From NCBI RefSeq assembly GCF_030272615.1, contig NC_081414.1, positions 311,306,664 to 311,370,663 on the forward strand: a stretch of 64,000 nucleotides of DNA, written 5' to 3'. The notes below the pieces were generated by a model. The model worked only from the letters and a program-made list of their open reading frames with translations. It was not told where the DNA came from and did no database searches. This document shows positions 37,601 to 49,600 of this stretch, piece by piece. The position numbers and the translations under genes were made by a program. Source of the DNA: Cryptomeria japonica. Its lineage: Eukaryota > Streptophyta > Pinopsida > Cupressales > Cupressaceae. The first letter of the stretch is position 1. The number at the start of each line of letters is the position of its first letter.

Positions 37601-40600
37601 GAAGATTTTTTTTTTTGTTTGATAATTTTTTGACGTGTCTGGGCCCCTTTTTTTAATGCAGCTGAGTTTTTGCTAGAGACTCGTCAAATTTTTGTGAAAA
37701 AATCGCTAAAATCTCGGCAAGGTTTCTTTGCGAGTTTTTCACTGAGCAAAAAAACTCGAGTACTTTGCGAGTCTTGCAACTTTGATAGAAAGCATTCAAG
37801 AAATTGAAATGCAAACTATGTATTGAAATGCAAACTATGTTACACGCTAGTGTTCATAATTTTAGATTTTCTACTAACATTTGAGATAGAGATTGACACC
37901 TCTGAATATACACTATGAGTAGTCCTCACTTGACATGGCCATCCAATTGCTTTTCACAATGAGACCTTTATTGAGGTAGGTCAATGATATTCCATGTTTG
38001 ACAAAGAGTTTTATGCCATTGTCAAGACTTGTAAGCAGTGGAAACACTATGTATTGAGAAAGGAAACAGTGATCAACATGAACCACAAGCTGCCTCAATC
38101 TATACAAATATAGAAAAAGGGAAGTTTCAATCCAACAGTAGATTGTTTGAGTTGACCTCTAGTGTAGGCTCTCATTTTGCTTGACACTTGTGGACATGAG
38201 ATAGTCACTTAGGCAGAATCATACTTATTAGATGCAGATTTCTTAGAGATCTATCAGACCTTATAGAGTGGTACACTGTGGACTCCTACATCACCTTTGG
38301 CACTAGCATATAATGCAGAAGGAAGAGCAAGATAAACTCATATGAGAGTTTGATTCAAACAGGCTGGAGGACACTTCAGAGTTTAGAAGACCCTCACTAT
38401 ATTACATTAATACTTGTACTGACCAGACCTCTAATCAAATGTTGCTAAGTATATCCAATCCTGCATCTCATGTGCTATAGCCAAATTAGTCAACAAAAGA
38501 CAAGATATTTACATGCTTTTGTTGGTTTTGACAAAGACTTGTGAATCTGTTTTCATGGACTTTCTGTTTAGTTACTCCATTGTTGCTAGGGGTAGGTTGT
38601 ATGTATGTAGTGGTAGATTGGTTCCCTAAGATGACAATTCTTATACGTTGGAAAAAGTACATTTTAGCTTTGGAAATTGCCCAATTATGTTTGCTTTGGA
38701 TTACCTTCCAATATCCTCTTTTATTGGGACATCAAATTCTTCGAGAACATTAAACAAATTTAGTAGCAAGTACAAACCATCCTCCAAAAATAAGCAACAC
38801 CATGATAAATATTGCACACCCTCCAAGTTTTTGATTATTGCTCCATTTGTAGAAAGAATGACTCACAAGACCTTGCTGCAAGCTTTATACACTTGGTAAA
38901 AGCTATACATTATCACCAAGTCAGTAGGATATGATGCTTCAAGCTCAACCTTTTGCCTACCTTGGTCTTCACTTTGTTTTCAATTCAAAACTTTTGTCAA
39001 TACCACTCACCTTTGTTTTCTCAACACTATATAGACTTTGACTAGAAAAAATCAATTCTAATTTTGCCACATCAGCAAAGATTGATCAGACAATTGATCT
39101 TTTAGATAAATGCACCAATAAGAGATCGCTCACTTCCAGCTCATGAAAATAAGTAAAGTTCCTTCCCAAGGAAAATGGTTCACAAAAGTGTAAGTTGCTT
39201 TTAATTTTCCACCTAATTTTGTGGTTGCACACAATGTGGACCATTGCTTCTTGAGGAGGGGAGACTCATCCTAAAGGATTTGTGACACCTAGGAGCTCAT
39301 AATTCCATTGGCATTCACCCATGGTTTGTGTGTCTCCATCAAAAATCTTGTCATCACCAACAAACATGGCGATAATGTGATAACGTAACTCCTTTCCAAA
39401 CTTGCCGCATGGCTATGATGGCATCTATTCTAACAGATTTGTTTTTCATAGATACTTACAATGCTCTTTTTAAGTAATGACAACATAGGGAAATCTTGCT
39501 AGAATTTGTTTGAGCAGTAGATAATCTTGTAACTCCCAACCCACCATCACCTTCCTACATGTATATTAGTGTATTCTACCATTTTTTGCAACGAGAAATT
39601 AACAAGTTAGTTAGCTAGCTTAGTGGTAGAACATGAAGGTAGCTTCAACATTTTGACATTTGACTTCTCTAATTTCACATAGGACTATTGCATGATAAAA
39701 CCTTCATATAGTATAATTGTTTGTATTAGAAGTTAGCAAGCTATGGAGTTAGCTAGCTTAGTGGTAGACCATGAAGTAACCTTCAGCATTCAGACATTTG
39801 ACCTCTTAGATTTTGTATAGAACTATTGCATGATAAAACTTTGCTTCGTATAATTCCCATTGCATTGTTATTCATCTTTCCCTTAACTTTCTATACTCTA
39901 ATATAGTTCTTGGCCTCTGTCATTCAAATATATGCTTCCTCCATAACACATTTAGTTTGCTATTTGTGTCTATCCCTTAGGCACCATCTTGGGCCTTGGA
40001 TCACCAAAGGTAAGGAGTAACCAAGGCCAAGAAGGTGAATGGCATAAGTTCAAAATGTGCAAGACATTGCAACCATTGTGATGTCAATGATTATATGGAT
40101 GAAACATGTTGGAAGGTACATCTAAAACAACATCCACATAGGAAAGCTAAGGATGGCCAAAAAGAAAAAAAAAACTATCAAGCATCTACTCGATGTTGGC
40201 TGGTGCATATGAAGCAATGGGTGGAAATTTCCTTGGCATCAAATTTTGAACTTTGGACGTGGCTTGTGCTTGTTCAGTTGTGGGAGGTGGTTTGTGTGGA
40301 CAGGAGGAAGTGGTAGTTACCTGTTTGGCTGGTTGGGGGTTTGAACCTGGTTGTGGGGGTGGGTAGGGTGTTTGGATTGGCAGCCTAGTAGTTTTATGTT
40401 GAATGGATTCTTTTTGTTGTTAGATTGTTTGACCATGTTTTTGTAATCTCTTATCTTTTTCTGGGCAAGGGCCTCTATTGATCCCTTACTAATTAATTGA
40501 AGGAAGAAAACAAAGAATGGTAAAGAAAATTACCATTCTTACCTTAAGAAGAAAAGAAATGGAATTTTGCTCATAGTTTGACTCTAAAACATCTTGTGCT

Positions 40601-43600
40601 TGAAAGAAAGTTAATTTCCATACCTAGTCACAAGAGCAAAAGGATCATACATATTTGTTTGTGCTAAGATTCAAATCAAGAATGTTAAAGTTGATGCACT
40701 TTTTGATTCTTGTTCCCAAGCAAGCATTGTTACTCAAGAGTTAGTTGAAAATACTGGTTTAGAAACTTTTCAACATACCAAGTCATATGAATTTGGTTGA
40801 ACCAAGAAAGGTGCTGATTTGTCCATAGGTAATGTGAATTGAAGTTTGGTGTTAAACAGTAGTTTATGGATAAAATGTTTGAAGATGTTGCTCCATTGGA
40901 TGTGTGTGAAGTTGTTTTCAGAAACCCTGACACATATGTGAGAAGTGGTGTTTATTATAGATGTGAAAACAAATATCACTTGGTTAAGTATGGTTAAAAA
41001 ACTCATGCTACATGCTTTCAAGGGCCAGTCCAAGCAATCTAAGGTTTATAATCTTCAAGCAAGGAGGATGTTTAATGAAAGTACCAAGATCATTCCCTTT
41101 GAGTGGAGAGAAAAGAGTGTTGATACAACTACTACTATTGGTTGAAGCCCTATGTCAGTTTAGACACTTTTAGACAATTGGAGACTAGGTTTTAGGCTCT
41201 TGGTTAGAGTGGCGCAAGGTTTAGGTGCAGTTGTCTCATTTATTGTAAGGGCTCTCCCTCATTATTAGAGTCTAGATAGCTTTTGGAGACCTAAAGCCTA
41301 CGTATTGGGGAGGTGTGATTCTAAAATTAAAAATGACTTCATGTCACAGTGCAACTCTATGATGAAGAGGGTTAACTGTGTTAAATGCAAAATAAGCATC
41401 CAAGGGAAGGTGAAAGCCTCACTTTGTCTTGTCCCACTTTGTATCTTCCATTGTTCCATGGAGTTTTGGAACAAGGGGGACAAGGGGACCAAGAACCTTG
41501 ATTTGGGGACAATGGGGGGTCCATGGGTGGAACTTCAAGTGGGGTTGAGAGTTAGCAACTTGTGGGGTCCAAGGGCAGTGCCATTGGCATGTACCTTGTT
41601 GAGGTACATATTGGGGGTAAGGGATAGAGCCCTTGCCAACGAGCCCAAATTAAGGTCTTTGAGACTGCAATTATCATAATTTTATCACTATATTTTCTCT
41701 AATACGAAGTTCTTACTATTTCATTATTTATAACCAAATCTTCATTCCTCAGAGAACTAACAATAGAGTTGAAGAATCTGATTGGTCTAAATGATGAGGC
41801 TGCATTAAGGGTGTGGATGGGGCCCATTAGATTATTAGGATTAGGATTAGTGGCCAAAATTTTAAAAGTGCCATTTTTTTAAGTGCTAAATGTGGAGGAC
41901 AGCTGCTGGTTTTAGGATGGTTGAGGAATGTGGCTGAGTTTCTGGAGTCTTGGGGATGTCCTAGTCTCCTCTCAATGTACCCATGAGGTGGGGATGCCTC
42001 AGAAAAATCCTAAGGGAAATTACCCAATGATGTCTCTTGCTTGGTTGTGGCAGGGGGCACAATAGGGAGACATTTCCCTAGCAGCTTGCTCTCCATTGTC
42101 TTGGGGATGTCCTTGTCATTAGAAACAACATTTTTTTAGGGGGGATGTCCTTGTGGAACATTGACAAATGAGGTGGGGTTGCCTCAGAAAAATCCCAAGG
42201 GAAATTACTCAAGGATGTCTCTTACTTCGTTGTGGCAGAGGGCACAATAGGGTGACATTTCCCTAGAAGCTTTCTCTCTGTTGTCTTGGGAATGTCCTTG
42301 TCTTTAGAAACAACATTTTTTTAGGTGGGATGTGTGTCCTTGTGGAACATTGGTATTTTCCCAAGATAGATGAAACATCTTACCTTGCGTCTTCATTTCC
42401 TAGGGGAAGAATACCCTCCATTTGAAAAGTTAGCACCTATTTAAAGATATGAAAGTGGAGAGTGTGGTGAGATGGGGCAAGAGTAGAAGTGGGCAAGGGA
42501 GTGAATGGGATCATGGGAAGTGTGAGTTGATTTTAGCTTGTTATATGTTCAAGGGGCCTGAGATTGTTATTGTTTGGAGATAGTGGATGAGGAGGCCAAT
42601 GGACTTCGCTGTAGTTGGAGTTCTTCTGTTGGAGTCTGGGTTTTCTGAGGGGTAAGCCTTGTGTCTTCCATTCTTTTATTGCTAATTCATGTTAATGTTC
42701 AGTTGTTTGTTTGAATACTTAAAGAACTAAGTACTTAAATCCTTATCTAATCTGCAATTGGTGAGCTATGGAGTGGAATATTCACCCTAGTTTCTGGGTC
42801 ATCTTGTGATGACAATTTTTCCTGATACTTTTACCAAGCCTCATTTGGGTGTTTTCTGAATTAACACAGCTGTTTTAATATGGAGAGCATTTCCCAAGGA
42901 AGCTTGAATCTGGCCAAGCATCATGGAATTTGCTTTACCTCAGCACTCTTACCATTTTAATATTTTATTGACTTATATTTGCAGCTATTAGTTTCTATGT
43001 ACTTGAATTCCGCTGTAAGATTGGGCCATGCTGGTCCATTTCGCTTTTCCAGAGTTTGTATGCTTTGTTCAAGGCCACAGTTGTATTCCTGTCTTTAATT
43101 TCATTCCCAGTGTTTCTGTGCCTGATGCGCAGGACCAAAATTTTCTTGCCCAGTACAGAATAGCCTTACCAGAGTTTTTATGCCTGGTCTAGAGTGTTTG
43201 TAAGAGTGTTTATGCTTGGCACACAATTACTTTTTCTTTGTTGTTTATTTATATTTTTATGTATAATTGAGTGTGGTGAGATGATTGGAGCCTAGAAAAT
43301 TCGAGCTAACTAACAGGAGAACTAGGGACACCAAAGAACTGTCTATGGCAGGTACGTTGATGGTCATCTGCTGAATTAATCCTTGTTATTTTGCTTTCAA
43401 AATATCAATGGTTGATACATTTTCATATACACATCCTTTAATCATGTGTGTTTATAGTGAAAGGCATTTTTAACTGTTGCATGAGAAACAACTTTCCCCC
43501 CCCAATCACCATGGCAGTCAAAAGGCATAGGAACCTCTACAATAATGTTACATGCAATTTTCTGGCTCTCTTTTAACTGTCCCCACACTAAGTAAAAGAT

Positions 43601-46600
43601 CATTGAATGAGTAGAATGTGTGGAGTACTTTTAGGTTACTTTTTAGCAATGTTCCACGGGGATGCGTCACCCCCCTTTTTGGCCACGTCTCCCTGAGGGG
43701 GACGTCTCCGAGATGGGGACGCAATGTCCCCCGCCGTCCCGCCACCGCCACCCAATCGCCGCCGAAGACGTCTCCTTGGGAGTCATTTGGGTGTCTCCCC
43801 GTCCTTCGAGAGACGTGCATACGTCTCTCGAGGGACAGGGAGATGCCCAGACGTCTCCTGTCGTCCCCACGTATATGCAATGTTTAAAATTAAAATTTAA
43901 AAAAAAGTGACTTTTTTGGGGGTTAAGGGGTAACTCTAATTGGACATGGGCCAATAGAAAAATAACACCCGACGCCTTTAGAAAATAATAAAAGTATTTT
44001 TGGCCTCGCGCAAGGGGCGCTGCCCCTTGACCCCAACTTGGGGGTGCTGCCCCCAAACCCCCGTTGAAAAATATAGGGGGAAACCGCGCCAATAGAAGTA
44101 GGGAAAATTTAACCTCCGAGTCTGATTAGGCTCCATATAACAACACAATTAGCATTGAAGAAATCTTGGTATTTAGATTTACTAATTTAGTATTTCAAAT
44201 TTCCTATAGTCTCATTTGAAATGTAATTCTTATACTGTAATACTGTCATACATCTTTTCAAAACTAGTTTTTAAAGTACTATATGTATATGTATAACTAT
44301 ATCAGCACCACCACCCTGCCACCCCCCCGCCGCCGTCCCCCCGCCGTCCCCAAACTTAGGCCCTTGGGTCCCCCTGTCCCGGAAACGCGTCCCCACGTCC
44401 CCCGGTCCCCAACGCCCGTGGAACACTGCTTTTTAGGGAAAAAAAAGGATATGCACACCACTTATAGTGGCTTTCATATTTAAAAAGGGAGTATTTAGGC
44501 AAATTTCCTTGTAAAAAATGACATTGGCCCTAAATAGATGAAACTAATTGGATTAACCCACAAAAGCATAGAAGTTTCAAAAATATATCTAGGCCTTAAT
44601 AGGTTTTTACAAGAAATTAGTACAGAGGTTTTCAAAACAAGTAAATGTTCACAAAAGATAAAAAGATCAAGGAAGTTGATATAGGAGTCCTTAAATACCT
44701 TGAGGAAAGTCTGAACACAATTGCCTTTTGTACCAAACACCTATCTCAGAAAAAATCTTCAATGTGCCTTTTGACAGATACTACCCCTTAGCATCTATTT
44801 ATTGCTTTTCTGAGCAGCTTAAAACATTTCAGAAGTTCAAGAAAGATTGGTGGGCATGTTGTTCAAGAAAGGTTTCAAGTTAAGTAGTTTTTAAAATGCA
44901 TGTCAAGTATAGAATCTGAATTTGAAAGATTGAGAGCTCAAGAATGAAATTCAACCTCAATCAATCTTGAAATCTTGAACTTGAGACTTAGAAATTGGAT
45001 GATGCAGAATGACATATCTCGTTCTTAAAATAAGAACTTTAGTAATAATTCACCTAATAAAAATATTGAAGCATTACTTGAAAAACAATGATATTGAAAT
45101 ATGGATGGGCTATTAAAACATTATTGTGCCTTTCACCTAAAACAATTTCAGACTGTAGAAGTGTAAATGGTCATAAATTTTTGAGTAGTACTAAACCAAG
45201 CTTATCTACTAGCTAGCAAAGAAATGCTATTGATTCCTCATCATATATATACTCAATTTTGACAGTGCAAGAGAACTGAAAGAAGAGAGCAACAAAGTGA
45301 CTTAATTTTGCCAAAACATTACCAATTTTTCTAAATAAATTTGACATGCTGTAATAACCAGGGTTGTAGGGAGATGTGTCTCCCACCCCTTGGGATGCAT
45401 CTCCCATACTAGAGACGGGTTTGTATGTCTCAAGGCATAGGTGATGTTCCACTCACATCTCCATGCATCTCGTTTAAAAACAACCTAAAACACAGCAGCT
45501 GCTGAAGGATTCCAGGTTCAACGCCCATTTACGGCCCATGCTTTATCTTTTCTGTGTTTTAGAGTTTCCACATTTTTTAATTGCTTACCCTCACAGATTG
45601 CATTGATACTTTGACCCATACTGATAAGTGATGGTGTTTCGCTGCTGCACGACCATTTTGGGGCCATAGATTCTGTTTCATGCTGGTGTAGAGGTGCTGC
45701 CATTTGTCCCTTTTTATTTACCCATTCCAAGTTGAAGTAGATGTAATGGAGCTGATGGGTGCATTGATTCCCATATGTGAAGTCGATAAATGCCTCCTGT
45801 TGAATAGCTTGTTGTATATCTTTTAGGTTTTGGATCTTTAAGTGTATGCTTTTCATTCTATGCTAATAATGGTAATACTGTAGCCATTGCAAAAAATAAT
45901 AATTTTTACTGGAATCATTCTATAGTGGTGCCTAATAATGGTATCCTTAAATATAAGATACATTTATGTGTTAAATGATAACCCATTTGTTATGTATGCT
46001 GGTAGAAACAAAAAGTACAATTCTGCAAAGTAGTTTTTGTACTTGAAGAATATGAAAGTATGAATAAATAAATATGATAACATTTAAGCATTTTTGACAA
46101 ATGCCAAGAAAACAAGCTTGAAAGAATACCTCTGTCAGGGTCTTTGCCTCTGCCTATACCTAATAACAAATGTGCTTGTGTATCTCTTGAATATTTCACT
46201 GAACTATCTAGAGCGTGCTAATAAAATTATAAAGTAATTGTGGTTTTTATAGATTAAAGAAGGTGAGTTTATTTATTTCTGTCAAAAAATTCATCAAATG
46301 ACAGATCATGTACTTGTCCTCGATACCATAGTCTTTTTGATGCATGAAAGACCTAAAAATATTGTAGGTGACAGATATTTTAACCTGGGCATCTTTGGAA
46401 AGACACATTTTGGCATGTAGGAAATTAAGTTTAGCGGTAAATATGATCCCAATTTCAGCAGACTGATCATGCTAAGATCAATCAAGTTGCAACTAAAAAG
46501 TCACTTTTGAAAGGCTAACTCTCTTTGTAGAGTTTGCTACAATAATTACATTTTCTTTGTTATATGCCCAAGCTTGGTTTTGAATCCCATTCACCATTTA

Positions 46601-49600
46601 CTTTGGACCTCGATTTTGTTTGAAATACACGTGTTTCACATCAAATTCTAAGAAAGATAAGATCAATTACATGGATGTAAGAAAATTACGGAAGCAGCAC
46701 AAATAAGATCAAAATTATATACAAATGAACATCAATTTTCCTGATTGTTGGAAGAAAGAAATAGGTACATGCAAGAGCTTGCCATATTTAAATTCAAATC
46801 TGATTGATGTTTTGCTTGGTCTTCTAAAATGCAACATTTGATGTTTAATCCCTATAAATTTGCAGTGGTAATAAGGCATTTTACCTTGTGAACTTTACGA
46901 AGAACACCATTTCAAGTTTTGAAAATGCTCTTTATCAATTTTTCTCATATAATTAAACATAAAAAATATCTTTGTATTGTTGGGTTAGTTGAAATTCCGA
47001 TCTAGATCTAAGTGGAAAATCTAACAAAGGACTTAAAATTTTTTAATCTGCCAAAATGTTTGGTGATGTGTTGAAATTTTCTTTTAAGGTTTTGTTTTCT
47101 GAACATCTCTTTGTTTTTTATATTTTGATGTTATGCAGTAATTAGAAAAGGGTACAATCAACAAGAATTCCTTTTAGCTGCGGTGTTATAAATGTTGAAA
47201 TCTGGAATTGTATCTACTAGAAAATGGTATTAGGCTGGCAAATGGTATTGTTGAAACTCTCAGTAGCCATGTTTATGTTGATTTGAAAGCTGTTGCTTAA
47301 GATTTGGATGCTGCCATTGCAAGGCCACAGATTTCTTGTTACCCCTTTTGCTTCTTTTTCCTTGCAAAATGTCTTTGTAACTTTATCAACTTTCCGTTTT
47401 CCTCCATTTTTTACTTGTCTCTTCGTAACTCTTGCAATCTCCAAATTTTCTTTCATGAGATCAGACTTCCTCTTCGCATCCTTGCTTCCATTTAATACCT
47501 TCATTATTTCTGCTTGGCCCACCTACATCTGTTCCGAGGACTTCAACAAATCTCTCATTCTTTGCCTATACATTTGTATTGTGTATGGAAAACCAAAACC
47601 AATTTGTACCTAGGCTTTATGAGATCATGCAACAACCTAGAGATATTGGAAGTTGGTAAAATCAATAGATCATCATTGCCAATATTAGTCAGTAAGTATC
47701 TAGTTTGAATGATTTGTTTGCAATTAATTGGTTACAGAGCCTTGTCTGCCTAATTCAGAACATAATTCTATTCTTGCTTGAATTTCATTTTGCAACCTTT
47801 CTTTGGTATTTTCCCCTTAACTTCAACACTTACTGTGCATGCATTTTAGGAAGATTTGTGCATCGTGATCATCATTTTTTTTACCAGTTTATTTCCCTTG
47901 GGGTTGTTGCATTTTAGATTCCTTCTTAACTGCATGCTTAACGGAATCAGAAGGGAATGTTTCTTGTTGAGGATTTCATTACATATTGATTCCTTTTCTA
48001 AAAGTTATCTGCTTGGCCTGTATTTTATACCTTGACAAATCCTCCTCTATGATGTGTAATTGCTTGGGCAGGATTGAAACATATAAGCATTGAATCACTC
48101 TATTCTTATTTAGGTGACTCTTTAGCTAATTTTTTAAAAATTGAAGTTATCCAATCAATTCATTGTATCAGCTTAATCAAATCTGTGCTTGTCAGCATTT
48201 TGCAATTTTTTTTCTCTTGTTTGTCTTCTTTGTAGAATAATCCACTCTGGTTTGAACTTGACAGTACTAGAAGTCCATATTTATTTGAATTTTTTTTTGA
48301 AATTGCTAGATGACATCCCTGGCTACCTTAATAAAGTTTGATTGATCTTTTTCTTCCCATATCAAGCAGTTCACTAGATCAATTTCACCAGAGTAAGAAA
48401 TTCATTTTGGATGTCTCCTACTACACATAGACCACCTGCATGGCCTCTTAATGATGCTTCTGCTTGATTCCCTTTTTCTCCTCCACTACCAAATTGTAAT
48501 ATGCTGGACCAATTTTGTTTTTTGAATTTTGACAAATGTTTGATGAAATGCCAACACGATATTTTCCAACTATTTTATTTATTTTCAAGTAATTAATGAA
48601 ATGGCAATTAAAATGCATGAGCTAATGTAGAGTTTACAAGATTATTACAGGAGTAACAAGTCTATTTTACTATATAATCAGCTATTGCATTATTCAGAAA
48701 ATTCTGATACAATTCATTAGTCCGGTAAAACATGCATGCATTTGATTAATATACAAGCAGGAATTCTGACCTCAATGTTTTAGTTGATATCTGAATGAAT
48801 CACTTTGAGATCTCATTAATGATAAAAATAACAATATCCGATAGTGATCAGAATTGATACCTGAAATTGCTCACTAGAACTACACATTCCCTTATTTCTC
48901 TTCCTAAGCTGTGACCTCCCTTCAATTTCTTTCTTTACATCCTCACATTTTTGCTCTTATTGGATTTGAAAGAAGGGTTAATGGATTCTAATTGGTCTTT
49001 TTTATTATGCATTAGACATTATATACAATTTGGGTTCGTGAACCTAATTGCTAAATACATTGCTTTAGTATACGACAGGAGGCTTTCCTGTCATAGCCTA
49101 TTATTTTCCTCTACCAAATCATAGAGGCAAAAGCTAGGGAAATTGGGCTACCAATGTTGGTTGTTGGGTTAATGATTGTGTTAATAATCGGACAGTAAGA
49201 AAGGAGTCATTCTCAAAGTGCCAATTGAGTAAGGAGATTACATCAAGCAGCTCTTTGTTAAAGTTTTTATAAAGAGGAATACACCATTGCAATAAGAAAG
49301 CATTTGATTGGTAGATTGAGGGCCTTTACGATTTCGTAGTTCTCACTATAGCATCTGGACACACTTCCATACTACATGTAATCCACTTGCGTAGGTAGAT
49401 GGATTCTTGGTACTGGAATTATCAGTTACTTATACTTGATTCATCTAGGTTAAATCTAAATGTTTTGTTTGAGAACCTGTGTAATGTATGTAGGGGTCTC
49501 AACAAATAAGGTCAAGATAGAATACAAAAGAGATGATTCAATCAAGAGCCTTAAGTAGTTTAAGAATGATCTGCCTGGATTGCTGCCTGATTATGTTTTC

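Larger units (their letters stand above)
33788..40003 (+). mobile_element. Decayed Ty3/gypsy (chromovirus-like) retrotransposon
   Basis: The left LTR is about 33788-34277, the PBS 34279-34290, followed by degenerate gag/protease sequence, RT (35890-36790, resumed at 37796), RNase H, integrase remnants to about 38900, a PPT-like GAGGAGGGGAGAC at about 39254 and the right LTR about 39376-40003. It has the same orientation as the host gene. A 994-bp MULE-like element interrupts pol. Divergence between the LTRs is heavy, so the insertion is old. Confidence 0.75.

Noticed and set aside
43548-44092. Open frames on both strands in a GC-rich stretch (for example RRTGRHPNDSQGDVFG)
   Set aside because: The stretch is the subterminal GC-rich part of a hAT element bounded by an 8-bp duplication. 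The lack of stops follows from base composition.
45518-45856. 112-codon minus-strand frame
   Set aside because: No recognised motif, no splice or promoter context, and it sits inside the host intron on the other strand. Chance is likely, though a domain search could change this.
47217-47522. 101-codon Lys-rich minus-strand frame with overlapping plus-strand frames
   Set aside because: Several overlapping frames on both strands are open and none resembles a known protein. I treat it as unassigned intron sequence.
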